DNA of 59,393 nt from NCBI GenBank assembly GCA_001563795.1, contig LKML01000004.1, positions 1 through 59,393 of the forward strand, in the 5' to 3' direction. The stretch is from Haloferacaceae archaeon B1-Br10_E2g22. Its GTDB lineage: Archaea; Halobacteriota; Halobacteria; Halobacteriales; Haloferacaceae. The notes under the pieces were generated by a model. The model made no database searches. It had not been told where the DNA came from and saw only the letters and a list, made by a program, of their open reading frames with translations. Below, in pieces: positions 44,321 through 53,826 of this stretch (position 1 is its first letter; each line of letters opens with the position of its first letter). The position numbers and the translations under genes were made by a program.

Positions 44321-45832
44321 GTGCTGACCAAAGACCTCCTGCGTGTCTCTCGGCGCGGCGGCAGCTATCGGCCGGAGTTCATCGGCCGGGAGGCACAGCC
44401 ACTCGTGGCCGAACTCATCGATACGTACCGAAACAACCTCGAGCGGCCACGCCACGAGGTCGAGACAGCGCTCAAAGCTATCGAAGCCGACCATGAGGAT
44501 TTCAAACTCGTCCGTGGGTTGGCCGCCCTGTTAGATCGGGAGGCGACCTTCGAGACGGTTGCACCACTGCCGCCGGAACGAACTCGCCGACGGGTCTTCG
44601 AGGCCGCCGAGCAGCAAGGGGTTGCCACGGCCGACGAACGCGAGCGGGCCATCAAGCGGGCTGCCGAAGGCTTGGCAGTCGAAACCGACACCGTCGAAAC
44701 CGCGCTGTATGCCGACCGCGGGTGCAACCAGCGACTGACGGCCTTCGAGTGTCGGTGGAGCCCCGAAGCACTCATCGAACAGTACAACCTTTCTGTGGCC
44801 CAAACGGCGCTGTTCGATGCCACCGAAATCCGCCTGACGACCAGCGATCCCCGCAGACTGATCTCGGCAGTCAAACGACTCGGATTGCTCTACGAGATCA
44901 GCCGCGAGCAGGCCGACGGCCAAACAACCCGAACTGTCGTCATCACTGGCCCCGACGGACTGTTTCGCCGGACTCGCCGGTACGGCACGGCCTTTGGTCG
45001 TCTGCTCCGGTCGGTCGCCACCAGCGAGGAGTGGGAACTACAGGCGACCGTCTCTGACCGGGGCACCGAACGTGAGATGGTACTCACACAACGGGACGTC
45101 TCGGTTCCGGGCGTCGATCCTGTCGTCGAACCAAGCTACGACAGCGGCGTCGAACGTGATTTTGCCAGCCGGTTCGAGGCACTCGGTCTTGACTGGGAGC
45201 TTCAGCGCGAGCCTGATCTCTTGGAGACCGACACCAGCGTGATGATCCCGGATTTCGCCTTCGAGTACAACTACGGTGGGTTTCGTGTGTTTTTCGAGGT
45301 GATGGGGTTTTGGACACCCGAGTACGTTGAGAAAAAACTCACACAACTGACGTCGGTCGAAGCTGTAGACCTCATCGTCGCGGTTGATGAGTCGTTAGGC
45401 GTTGGCGAGAAACTCGAGGCAACCGACCACCGAGTGATTCCATACACCAAGACAGTAGGGCTCAAAAACGTGATCGACGTCCTTCGGGAGTACGAATCCG
45501 ACCTCGTCGCCACCTCGAGTATGAGTCTCCCCGAGACGATGAGACCGGAGGAGGATGTGACGACTCTCGAGGCAGTCGCTGCTGCCTACGATGTCCCATG
45601 CGAGGCAGTCGAGAGCCGTGAGTTCCCGGCCCACGAACGATGTGGCCGACACCTAGTTCGGCCCACAGTGCTGTCAGCAATTGACAAGGAGTTAACCGAA
45701 GGGATGTCGCTTGCTGATGTCGAAGCAGTCTTAGAGGAATTTGGGCTATCAGACAGTAGTGCAGTGGTCTCAAGACTCGGGTATCGAGTTGCGTGGGATG
45801 GACTCAGCGGCGGCAGGCTCGAATCGCGGTGA
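44321..45832 (+). CDS. Bax1-like nuclease (DUF790), XPB partner
   Basis: 503 residues from a GTG start (giving MLTKDLLRVSRRGGSYRPEF). DUF790 proteins are encoded beside archaeal XPB and include Bax1, which binds XPB and cuts DNA. The nuclease core (about 295-345) has VMIPDFAFEYNYGGFRVFFE with the conserved Asp and Glu, then MGFWTPEYVEKKL with Lys. The N-terminal half (1-280) is the XPB-binding and DNA-binding region of the family. Being 52 nt downstream of the helicase gene supports a helicase-nuclease pair. Confidence 0.92.
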   Translation: MLTKDLLRVSRRGGSYRPEFIGREAQPLVAELIDTYRNNLERPRHEVETALKAIEADHEDFKLVRGLAALLDREATFETVAPLPPERTRRRVFEAAEQQGVATADERERAIKRAAEGLAVETDTVETALYADRGCNQRLTAFECRWSPEALIEQYNLSVAQTALFDATEIRLTTSDPRRLISAVKRLGLLYEISREQADGQTTRTVVITGPDGLFRRTRRYGTAFGRLLRSVATSEEWELQATVSDRGTEREMVLTQRDVSVPGVDPVVEPSYDSGVERDFASRFEALGLDWELQREPDLLETDTSVMIPDFAFEYNYGGFRVFFEVMGFWTPEYVEKKLTQLTSVEAVDLIVAVDESLGVGEKLEATDHRVIPYTKTVGLKNVIDVLREYESDLVATSSMSLPETMRPEEDVTTLEAVAAAYDVPCEAVESREFPAHERCGRHLVRPTVLSAIDKELTEGMSLADVEAVLEEFGLSDSSAVVSRLGYRVAWDGLSGGRLESR

Positions 45833-45874
45833 GCCGCCACGATACTTTTCAGTTGTCGAGACGAACAAACGGGT

Positions 45875-46114
45875 ATGGTACTCAGAAAGCTGCTTGGCTC
45901 GAAGTGGTCACGTCGGGTTAGTCTCGTCTCAGTTGCACTCAATGGGGTTCGTGCGCTGGTTCGTGGAAACCGTCGTGTCGGCGCACTGCTGATTGGTATT
46001 GCGCTGTTGGCGTACCGGTGGTCACCGCTCGGCATCGCCGTGACGCTGCTGTACTACCGGTACGGCGACCGAATCAGTGCGTTGGCAACAGCCTCAAACG
46101 ATTCTGAGGCGTAG
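45875..46114 (+). CDS. Small basic membrane protein
   Basis: 79 residues. A basic N-terminal helix is followed by two hydrophobic helices (about 36-52 and 55-64), with a YYRYGDRIS turn. It is much more basic than its neighbours. No family is recognised. It lies 42 nt after the bax1-like gene on the same strand. Confidence 0.6.
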   Translation: MVLRKLLGSKWSRRVSLVSVALNGVRALVRGNRRVGALLIGIALLAYRWSPLGIAVTLLYYRYGDRISALATASNDSEA

Positions 46115-46137
46115 TTTCGCCCGTCGAGGCTAACCGC

Positions 46138-47628
46138 TCAAGCCAAAAAGACGTGTCGTGGGCGGTCGGCCAACACGTCACGACCCCATTTGACCGTATC
46201 GCGGAACGCATCCGAGCCGAAAAAGCCCATCGCCGCCTCCTGGGAAACCCACTGGCTGGCGATGAACATGTCGTTTTCATTTTCGTGGTTGATCATGAGA
46301 TCCGTCTCGAGGTGGCCCTCGGTGTCCTCGAGGACGCCACCGACGGTGTCGAACTTCTCGACGAAATCCTCACGCGAGTCTGGTTTGACTGTATAGAACA
46401 TCCCCATCGTGCCGAATCCGGATTCCTCGCCAGCGCGTTCGACGACCTCGGGAAGCTCCGAAAGGAAGCCTGCGGCGGTATCAGCCGCGCTTGCGGTCTC
46501 CCAGATCGAAACGACCGCGCGTCGGCTCTCGTTTTGGGCACCGTAAACGGCGGTTTTGACGTGGCTGTCGTAGTGATCGAAGTTCTTCCGCAGACCGTCG
46601 ACCTCCTCGAACAACTCCTCTTGGTCGGCTTCCGAGTAGAGCACCGTCGCATAGACGTCCTCGCCGTGTGGTTTGCCGGCATAAATATCGAGATCAGCCA
46701 ACTCGCCGCGGATGGATTCTTCGTCGGCTGGATCGTCTTCAGAGGGTGTCGACTCACCGTGAGCATGCTCGTCGCCGTGGCCGTGGCCGTCACCGTGAGC
46801 ATGCTCGTCGCCGTGGCCGTGTGGATGACCACCGTCTTCGCCGGTTGGGACGGCCTCACCGGCGAAGTAGGCCCCCAGATCCTCGAGTGGGAACCGTCGA
46901 CCGATATAAAACGAGCCGAACTCGCCATACTTCGAGGTCGCCTCATCAAAGCGCATCTCGTAGACGACATCCTTGAGATGGATGGCGTCTTCGGCAAACA
47001 GGGTCACGCCCCACTCGTAGTCGTCAAGACCAACAGAGGAGGCGATGACCTGTTTGATTTTGCCAGCATAGCCTTTGCCGGTGCGACCGTGTTCTTTCAT
47101 GAGTTCGGCGCGCTCGTCGAACGGCAGGGTGTACCAGTTGTGTTCGTCGCCGCGACGCTTGCTCATCGGGTAGAAACAGACGTAGTCGTCGTCTGGAATG
47201 TCGGGTTTGAGTTTGCCTTCGATGTAGTTTCGCAGCCCGGCGTTGACCTCTTCGATCTCACCTTTGAAGTAGTCATCCGAGACGTAGCCCGAGACCTCGG
47301 TCACTGAGAGATAGGAGGTTGCCTGAGTCGTAAAATTCGCCAACGGCGTCTGTTCGAACTGCCGTTCGGCCCGCGAGAGGGCATCGAGACTCGAGCGGAA
47401 ATGGACGATCAGAAAGTCGGCCTTGTCGCCGAGAATCGAAAAGATTGCCGTCGCACCCTCACCGTCGTCGACGTCCTCGAGCGATTCGTGGGCCGCGAGA
47501 TACTCCATGCCGGACTCAACTGCCCGTTGGCGTTCGTGATCCGGAGCCGCCCGCCAGTCGTCCCACTCGATCGACCGGAAATCGTGCAGCGAGTACCATC
47601 CTTCGTCTGTCTCTGGGACTTCGACCAT
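46138..47628 (-). CDS. pitA: HemQ/chlorite dismutase-like protein fused to ABM domain (PitA type)
   Basis: 496 residues from the ATG at 47628; the open frame continues to 48060 only through the divergent gene. Residues 1-260 are a chlorite dismutase-fold domain: WYSLHDFRSIEWDDW, VCFYPMSKRR with the Tyr used by coproheme decarboxylases (about 154), and KEHGRTGKGYAGKI with the proximal His (about 180). A His/Asp-rich linker (about 268-292) is followed by an antibiotic monooxygenase-like ferredoxin-fold domain (about 300-496). Such fusions are known in haloarchaea as PitA. The Tyr and the neighbouring hem genes argue for coproheme decarboxylase; chlorite dismutation is unlikely. Confidence 0.88.
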   Translation of the reverse strand: MVEVPETDEGWYSLHDFRSIEWDDWRAAPDHERQRAVESGMEYLAAHESLEDVDDGEGATAIFSILGDKADFLIVHFRSSLDALSRAERQFEQTPLANFTTQATSYLSVTEVSGYVSDDYFKGEIEEVNAGLRNYIEGKLKPDIPDDDYVCFYPMSKRRGDEHNWYTLPFDERAELMKEHGRTGKGYAGKIKQVIASSVGLDDYEWGVTLFAEDAIHLKDVVYEMRFDEATSKYGEFGSFYIGRRFPLEDLGAYFAGEAVPTGEDGGHPHGHGDEHAHGDGHGHGDEHAHGESTPSEDDPADEESIRGELADLDIYAGKPHGEDVYATVLYSEADQEELFEEVDGLRKNFDHYDSHVKTAVYGAQNESRRAVVSIWETASAADTAAGFLSELPEVVERAGEESGFGTMGMFYTVKPDSREDFVEKFDTVGGVLEDTEGHLETDLMINHENENDMFIASQWVSQEAAMGFFGSDAFRDTVKWGRDVLADRPRHVFLA

Positions 47629-47730
47629 ACGTCTCGTTAGGCCGCCGATGATTTGGGGTTTACGTGTCTCCCCAGTCAGTGAGACCGCAACTCGATACAG
47701 TAAACAACGACGAGATACACAGCTAACACG

Positions 47731-48045
47731 ATGGCCATAATCGATCCAGCCGAGTTGCTTCCAGCCGAACGAATCAGACAAAGCGTGTTGGCCGGCAATG
47801 TCACCCAACTCCACCGTGGCGATCAGCATGCCGCCGAAGGCGACCGCTTCGAGATCGAGGGAACAACCTTCGAGGTGACCACTGTCAAAACCGAACGCCT
47901 CGGTGAACTCACTGACGCTGATGCCCGCGCCGAAGGCTCGCCGAATCTCGAGGCCTACAAACGGCGAATCGAACAGACCCACAACACCGAATGGGACGAC
48001 GACAGCGAGGTCGTTCGCCACGAGTTTGAACCAGTCGACGGCTAA
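47731..48045 (+). CDS. ASCH domain protein
   Basis: 104 residues. DPAELLPAERIRQSVLAGNV and FEIEGTTFEVTTVKTERLGEL are typical of ASCH/PUA-like proteins, which have a beta-barrel suited to RNA or nucleotide binding. The ending (WDDDSEVVRHEFEPV) matches the rest of the family. ASCH proteins have been proposed to act in RNA modification or as coactivators; the specific role here is unknown. It is divergent from the HemQ-like gene. Confidence 0.78.
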   Translation: MAIIDPAELLPAERIRQSVLAGNVTQLHRGDQHAAEGDRFEIEGTTFEVTTVKTERLGELTDADARAEGSPNLEAYKRRIEQTHNTEWDDDSEVVRHEFEPVDG

Positions 48046-48168
48046 GCTGCAATCGCCCAAGCAGACCAGACCCAGCCGGACACGGAACCGTTATTCGCCG
48101 CGCGGCGTTAGTCTCAGGTCGATGAATCGAACACGTAGGCGAGCCAGCGCACTCGATGGAGGACACTA

Positions 48169-49440
48169 ATGCGGGTCGGCGTCGTTGGTGCGGGCATCTC
48201 CGGGCTGTCGGTCGTTCACGCGCTGTCGAAACATGACACCGACTGCGAGATCGTTGGCCTCGAGGCCCGCGAGGAGCCGGGCGGTATCGTTCGAAGCCAA
48301 CGCATAGACGGCCACCTTCTCGAGTTGGGCCCCCAACGGCTCCGGCTGACGCCGGGTATTGAATCGCTGGTTGAGGAACTGAACCTTCGCGAGCAGTTGC
48401 AGTTCGGCGACGACGACCAGCCGTTGTACATTTATTACGACGGGAAGCTCCGAGTGGTGCCGCTGTCGGCTCGAGCGGCACTCCGAACGGACTTGCTTTC
48501 TCCGTTCGGCAAACTCCGGATTCTCGCCGAGCCGCTGACCCGACCCGAACAGCCGGGCGAGACCGTCGACGAGTATCTGTCTCGCCGGTTTGGCACCCAG
48601 GCCGCCAGACGGTATATGGGGCCGCTGTACAGCGGGCTGTACGGGACTGACACAGACGAGATGCTCATGGAGTACTCGCTGGGCCGGGCCCTGGAGTCAA
48701 CGGGCGTCGGTCGAAGTCTGCTGGTGTGGGTGATTCGGCGACTGCTCGAGGGACGCGAGACACCACCAATCTGTACGTTCGACGAGGGACTCGGAACGCT
48801 AACGAACGCCCTGTATGAGGCCCACAGCGAGTCAATCAGCCTCTCGAGGCCGGTCGAAAACATCGTCGCTGCAGACGGCGGCTACGAGTTGCAGACGGCC
48901 AACGGAACCGACCACGTCGATCAGGTTGTACTCACAACACCTGCGGCAGCGACCGCAGAGTTGGTCAAAGAACTCGACATCGAATTAGCAGAGACGCTCG
49001 GTCGGTTCAATTACAACCCGATTGGGATGGTATTTCTCCAGTCGACGTTCGACCGCGAGGGAATCGGCGCGCTGGTGCCGCCGGGCGGTGAGTTGCCGAT
49101 CAGCGGCAGTACGTGGAATGCAAGCTTCCTCGACCGTGATGGCGTTTTCACCTGCTACGTTGATCCCAACAGCGACCCCGAAATGCCGAACCGAACCAAC
49201 GACGAACTCGGCGAAGTGGCTGCTGAGGCCTTCGAGAGGCTTACTGGCAGCGAGGCAAGCGTACTCGGCGTCCACCGCTGGAAGCCAGGCATGCCGGCGT
49301 ACGATCGCTCCTGGACCGCAATGGACGATCTGTCGACGCCTACTGGGTTGCATCTGTGTACCAACTACGTCGATCGGGCAGGGATTCCGGGCCGAATTCG
49401 GAGCGCAAAGCGGGTTGTCGAGACAATTCTCGGTACATAG
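48169..49440 (+). CDS. hemG: HemG/HemY-type FAD-dependent porphyrinogen oxidase
   Basis: 423 residues. The FAD-binding motif is VGVVGAGISGLSVVHAL. It is followed by LEAREEPGGIVRSQRIDGHL, ELGPQRLRLTP, and the C-terminal substrate-binding part RWKPGMPAYDRSW. It oxidises coproporphyrinogen III or protoporphyrinogen IX with oxygen. Given the HemQ-type protein beside it, coproporphyrinogen oxidase (CgoX-like) is the better reading, but the sequence alone cannot tell the two substrates apart. It is followed by hemH after 62 nt. Confidence 0.9.
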   Translation: MRVGVVGAGISGLSVVHALSKHDTDCEIVGLEAREEPGGIVRSQRIDGHLLELGPQRLRLTPGIESLVEELNLREQLQFGDDDQPLYIYYDGKLRVVPLSARAALRTDLLSPFGKLRILAEPLTRPEQPGETVDEYLSRRFGTQAARRYMGPLYSGLYGTDTDEMLMEYSLGRALESTGVGRSLLVWVIRRLLEGRETPPICTFDEGLGTLTNALYEAHSESISLSRPVENIVAADGGYELQTANGTDHVDQVVLTTPAAATAELVKELDIELAETLGRFNYNPIGMVFLQSTFDREGIGALVPPGGELPISGSTWNASFLDRDGVFTCYVDPNSDPEMPNRTNDELGEVAAEAFERLTGSEASVLGVHRWKPGMPAYDRSWTAMDDLSTPTGLHLCTNYVDRAGIPGRIRSAKRVVETILGT

Positions 49441-49502
49441 TCTCGACAGACAGTCAGCCGGATGCCGAAGTGCATTTACTGCCGAAGATCCAATGTTCAT
49501 GT

Positions 49503-50570
49503 ATGGAAACCGCAATTGTGCTGTTGAATTTCGGCGAACCAGCAGAACCGGACACAGAGGTCGTTCGTGAGTATCTGACCCGCATTTTCTACGACAACGC
49601 GTCGCTCGAGGACGCCGAAACCGACGAGGAAGCATGGGAACGCTCTCGCGAACTCGCGGGGCGTCGACTCCCTAGTTTGATCGAAGAGTACAACGAAATC
49701 GGCGGCTCGCCGCTGCAGGCACAGGCCGGCCAGCAGGCCGACGCACTCGTCGAAACGCTTGCCGACCGTGGCCACGACATCGAAGTCTACCACGCGATGC
49801 AGTTCATGGAGCCGTTGATTACGAATCTCCCAGAGACGCTGGCGGCCGACGGCATCGAACGCGTCATTGTGGTGCCGATCTACCCACTGTGTGGCCCCTC
49901 AACAACTGTTTCGTCCATTGATTCGCTCGAAAAAGCCATCAACGAGAAATCCGGGTTCGATCCCGACTTTACAGCGATCACCGGCTGGCATCGCGCGCCG
50001 ATATACAACCGGCTTCGATCCGAGGGGATTCAGTCGTTCCTCGAAGAGGAAGGACTCGACCCCAACGACCCAGACACCACGTTCGTCTTTTCGGCCCACG
50101 GCACACCAACTAAATATCTCGAGGAGGGCAGTCGCTACGACCAGTACGTCGAAGAACACGCCCGGGCAGTCGCCGGCATGGTCGGCATTGACGACTACGA
50201 AGTCGGCTATCAGAACCACGCCAACCGCGGCATCGAGTGGACCGATCCCGAAACCGAAGACGTTGTTGTCGGCCTCGAGGGCTCGGCCGACCGCGTCATC
50301 GTCGAACCGATGAGTTTCATGCACGAACAGAGCGAAACCCTGGTCGAACTCGACATTGATCTGGCCGAAGACGCCGCCGAAGTAGACCTCGAGTTGTTCC
50401 GCGTGCCCGTTCCGCACGACGACCCGCGGTTCCCCGAGCTGCTGGCTGATGTCGCCGAACCGTTCCTCTCTGGGTTTGCGCCATCATACTACCAACTCCG
50501 ACAGTGTCAGTGTCGCAACAAAGAAGGTACGTTCTGTTTCAACGCCGAACTGCCGCCACAAACCCAGTAA
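49503..50570 (+). CDS. hemH: Ferrochelatase
   Basis: 355 residues from the ATG at 49503 (METAIVLLNFGEPAEPDTEV); the frame open to 49356 overlaps hemG and is rejected. The catalytic His is in VFSAHGTPTKYLE. A second conserved region is VGLEGSADRVIVEPMSFMHEQ with Glu, Met and His. The C-terminus has CQCRNKEGTFCF, three Cys that resemble the iron-sulfur ligands seen at the C-terminus of some ferrochelatases. It inserts Fe(II) into coproporphyrin III or protoporphyrin IX. Confidence 0.93.
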   Translation: METAIVLLNFGEPAEPDTEVVREYLTRIFYDNASLEDAETDEEAWERSRELAGRRLPSLIEEYNEIGGSPLQAQAGQQADALVETLADRGHDIEVYHAMQFMEPLITNLPETLAADGIERVIVVPIYPLCGPSTTVSSIDSLEKAINEKSGFDPDFTAITGWHRAPIYNRLRSEGIQSFLEEEGLDPNDPDTTFVFSAHGTPTKYLEEGSRYDQYVEEHARAVAGMVGIDDYEVGYQNHANRGIEWTDPETEDVVVGLEGSADRVIVEPMSFMHEQSETLVELDIDLAEDAAEVDLELFRVPVPHDDPRFPELLADVAEPFLSGFAPSYYQLRQCQCRNKEGTFCFNAELPPQTQ

Positions 50571-50594
50571 CAACACCGTACAGAGACACCTTGC

Positions 50595-51602
50595 TCAGTC
50601 GGCGTACTCGTGGACGGCCTCGAAAAAGGCTGCAACGTTTTCGACCGGCGTGTTTCGATCGACGCCATGGCCGAGATTCATGATGTGGCCACTGTCGCCG
50701 GCGGCCTCAATAATCCGTCTGGTGCGTGTTTTGACCTCGCTCGGCTTGCCGTACAGCAACGCCGGATCGAGATTCCCCTGGACGGGCATCTCGCCGAGTT
50801 CGGCTCGTGCGGTCTCCATATCGACAGTCCAATCGAGGCCGACAACATCCGCGCCGCTTTCGGCCAACAACTCGAGATTGCCACCCATATTGCGAGCAAA
50901 CACGATTGTCGGAATCTCGAGTGACTCGAGGATTCGCTGGTGGCGTGGGACGATGAACTCCCGGTAGTCAGCCGGCGAAAGCAGCCCGGCGTAGGTATCG
51001 AACAGCTGCAGGACGTCCGCACCGGCGTCTTCCTGATATTCGACATACTCGACGAGTACGTCAGTAAACGCATCCAGCAGTCGTTCGAAGGCCGCGGGGT
51101 GTTCGGCCCGCAGCCGACGAAGTTGCATAAACGACCGCGAGGATTGGCCCTCACAGACGTAGGCCGCAAGCGTAAACGGTCCGCCTGCAAACCCGAGCAC
51201 AGCGGTCTCAGCGTCGAGTTGCTCGCCCAATCGCTCGATGAGTTCACCGACGTACCACAACTCCTCGCGAACGTCGCCACGCGGGCGATGCGTGTCGTCG
51301 GGTGTGTTAACAGGATTTTCGACGACCGGGCCGACACCGGATTCGAGATGGTACTCGAAGCCAAGCGGCTCGAGGACAGTCAGAATATCCGAATACATGA
51401 CGACGCCGTCGGGGTCGAATCGCTTGTAGGGCTGCAAGGAGATTTCGGTGGCAATTTCGGGCGTCGAAATCGCCTCCAGAAAGGAGTGGTTGTTACGGAT
51501 ATCGCGGTACTCGGGAAGATACCGGCCGGCCTGTCGCATCATCCACACTGGCGGCCGACCGAGCGGTGTGCCCTGAACCGCCTGGTCGAAGAGAGTTGCC
51601 AT
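50595..51602 (-). CDS. hemE: Uroporphyrinogen decarboxylase
   Basis: 335 residues with the HemE barrel. The N-terminus PVWMMRQAGRYLPEYRDIR has the Arg residues that hold the substrate. The Asp used in decarboxylation is in VVMYSDILTVLEPLG. PFTLAAYVCEGQSS and FDTYAGLLSP are also conserved. It removes four carboxyl groups from uroporphyrinogen III to give coproporphyrinogen III, the substrate of the HemY-type oxidase encoded next door. It is convergent with hemH, with 24 nt between them. Confidence 0.96.
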   Translation of the reverse strand: MATLFDQAVQGTPLGRPPVWMMRQAGRYLPEYRDIRNNHSFLEAISTPEIATEISLQPYKRFDPDGVVMYSDILTVLEPLGFEYHLESGVGPVVENPVNTPDDTHRPRGDVREELWYVGELIERLGEQLDAETAVLGFAGGPFTLAAYVCEGQSSRSFMQLRRLRAEHPAAFERLLDAFTDVLVEYVEYQEDAGADVLQLFDTYAGLLSPADYREFIVPRHQRILESLEIPTIVFARNMGGNLELLAESGADVVGLDWTVDMETARAELGEMPVQGNLDPALLYGKPSEVKTRTRRIIEAAGDSGHIMNLGHGVDRNTPVENVAAFFEAVHEYAD

Positions 51603-51656
51603 ACGGAGATGTGGATGAGCGATTGCCTAAGACTTGTGGAGTTTCCCAGCGGGTGA

Positions 51657-53441
51657 TTATCCCAACAGCTGTGGGCCGAAAATCATGAGGATAAGACTCA
51701 CAAGCATAAGCAGGCCGACGCTGGTCGTGATCGCGCGTGTGAGTTGTGGCTTCGACTCAACGGGCAGCCGTGAGACAACCGACTCGGTGGCCGACCGCAA
51801 GATGTGTCCACCGTCAAGCGGGAACGCCGGAATGCAGTTGAACAGCGCGAGGTTGAAATTGATCCAGCCAGTCCAAAACAGGATGTTCGCCAGCAGGAAG
51901 ACACCCCCTTCGCCCAGTCCGGCCAGCGGCCCGACGACTTCATAAAAGCCGGCGTTTGCCTCGACGAAGCCAGCGAAATTAAACCCCATATCGGGGTCGA
52001 TAATCGAGGCGAACGGTAAGATAATCAACAACAAAAGCGTTGCAGCGAGATTATCCCCAGAAGCACCGGTGAGAATCGACAGGAAATTCTCAGCTGGATA
52101 CGACATAATACCGAAGCTGGTAGTTTCGATACCACTCATACCTAGGCTCCCTTCGATGCCGAGAAAGGCCCGGTCGTCTTCGTTGGGATGAGCCTCGAGT
52201 TCGACGCTGTATGTGGTTTCGTCGCCGTCCTCGTAGGTGACAACCTCGACTGTCTCGCCGGGTTCGCGGTCGTCGAGAACCGCAGTCATATCATCGAAAT
52301 CAACGAGTCGTTCACCGTCGATCTCAGTGAGGACTAACGGTTCGTTGGTTGGTGCGCCGGCCGTGGCCAGCGGACCGTCGCCAGCAGCGGTCGATAACAC
52401 GCCGAGTGGCCCCTCTGTGGTCTGTTCTTCGCCTGTCTCGTTGTCAGTAAACGAGAGTTCGACAACGGAGTCGTTTGCGGCTGCGTGTTTGATATCGCGT
52501 TCAGTGGTGACGGCTGTTCCATCGACCGCAGTGATCGTATCGAAATCACTGATTCCGTCCTCGCCAGCAAACGGTGAGTTCGGTGAGATTCCAGAGACGT
52601 ATGCGGCAGGTTCGATTGTCACTGTCCGACCGTCATCGAGTTCGACAGAGACGGTCTCGCTTTCGACATCCGCCAGGATAGCCTCGAGATGCTCACTCGA
52701 GTCGACGGTCTCGCCATCGACTGCAACAATGCGGTCGCCCTGTTGGATGTCGGCGGACTCGGCGGTCGAACCGGGCAAGACGTTGCCGACGCCCGCACCG
52801 GGTGCAACCGCAATCGCACTCCCAACAGGTCCGAAAAGCAGCGCAAACACGAGGGCAGTAACAATGAGGTTGTTAAGCACACCCGCTGCGAACATTCTCG
52901 TTTGGGCCCCCCGGTTTGCCTCTCTCGAGGACTCCTCGTCGGGTTGAACAAAGGCTCCGATGGGGATGAGTGCAAACAGGACGACGCCCATCGAGGTGAT
53001 GTTGATATCCTCAACCCGGCACAGCAGGCCGTGGCCTCCCTCATGGACGACAAGTCCGACGAGGAGGCCGATGATGATCTCAGGGGCGACCGACAGCGGT
53101 AAAAACTCATTGACACCAGGAATGACAAGCGCGTTCCGGGGGCTCTGCAGAACCGTCTCGGTGGGCGGAGAGTTGAGAATCGAGATGCTCTGGACGATTA
53201 ACAACACGAACGTGCCGATCATCGTCACCAGAGCGATGCCGACGCCAACGTTAGCCAGCGCCCGCCAGGCACGTTTTGGCTTCGAAAGGCGGGTAAGGAA
53301 CTCGCGGCCGCGTTTGGTGTGTATCGTCAACAGCGGTCCAGTAATGTTGAAAGACGAGGGCAAAAGCCCACGGCGGTCGAGTGCGACTGCACCGACCGAG
53401 TAGACCAAAATGCCCGTAAGAACCCACAGGAGCGTACTCAT
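51657..53441 (-). CDS. Site-2 protease family protein with tandem PDZ domains
   Basis: 594 residues from the ATG at 53441; the frame can be extended to 53588, but that part overlaps the next gene. The zinc motif is VVHEGGHGLLC (HExxH, about residue 135), and the second metal motif is NCIPAFPLDGGHIL, near the C-terminus. Two PDZ-like domains (about 215-310 and 315-420) lie between. Several membrane helices are at both ends. Such intramembrane proteases release membrane-bound regulators or process signal peptides. The order HExxH - PDZ - PDZ - DGGH fits the haloarchaeal S2P type. Confidence 0.9.
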   Translation of the reverse strand: MSTLLWVLTGILVYSVGAVALDRRGLLPSSFNITGPLLTIHTKRGREFLTRLSKPKRAWRALANVGVGIALVTMIGTFVLLIVQSISILNSPPTETVLQSPRNALVIPGVNEFLPLSVAPEIIIGLLVGLVVHEGGHGLLCRVEDINITSMGVVLFALIPIGAFVQPDEESSREANRGAQTRMFAAGVLNNLIVTALVFALLFGPVGSAIAVAPGAGVGNVLPGSTAESADIQQGDRIVAVDGETVDSSEHLEAILADVESETVSVELDDGRTVTIEPAAYVSGISPNSPFAGEDGISDFDTITAVDGTAVTTERDIKHAAANDSVVELSFTDNETGEEQTTEGPLGVLSTAAGDGPLATAGAPTNEPLVLTEIDGERLVDFDDMTAVLDDREPGETVEVVTYEDGDETTYSVELEAHPNEDDRAFLGIEGSLGMSGIETTSFGIMSYPAENFLSILTGASGDNLAATLLLLIILPFASIIDPDMGFNFAGFVEANAGFYEVVGPLAGLGEGGVFLLANILFWTGWINFNLALFNCIPAFPLDGGHILRSATESVVSRLPVESKPQLTRAITTSVGLLMLVSLILMIFGPQLLG

Positions 53442-53529
53442 TGGATTCAGTTGGGTATCCAGACAGGAAAGCCGTTCGGGTCTGCCGTTCGACCTGAACA
53501 CACAAATACCAGCAGTCCAAACGAGAGGT

Positions 53530-53754
53530 ATGAACGCGTTTGTAGAGTTTGTTCTGCGACTGCTCGGTGATGTCTTGCAGATGCCCATACTGCTCGGAGA
53601 AGTCGCACTTCGAGATCCATTGTCGACGATTATTGTCGCCGTTGGTACCGTCTTTATTACGGCTGCAGTTGGCGTCTTCGGCTACGCGTTGGCTGGCGCG
53701 CTAGGGATCCCACTACCAAACCTGGGCAGTGGCGCTGAAAACCGAATAGAGTAG
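53530..53754 (+). CDS. Small membrane protein
   Basis: 74 residues. Two hydrophobic helices (about 3-12 and 34-58, the second rich in Gly and Ala) are seen with a PLPNLGSG end. It is divergent from the site-2 protease gene, 88 nt away. No family is recognised. Confidence 0.6.
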   Translation: MNAFVEFVLRLLGDVLQMPILLGEVALRDPLSTIIVAVGTVFITAAVGVFGYALAGALGIPLPNLGSGAENRIE

Positions 53755-53826
53755 GTAGGTTCTCAAGCAGTTAGTCGTCAGTTGGTAGTTGTGTTTTCGG
53801 CTGCAGAAGACGATGCTGTCTCCGGC

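Noticed and set aside
47629-48060. N-terminal extension of the HemQ-like frame
   Set aside because: The upstream part is antisense to the ASCH gene; MVEVPETDEGWYSL at 47628 matches the start of the family.
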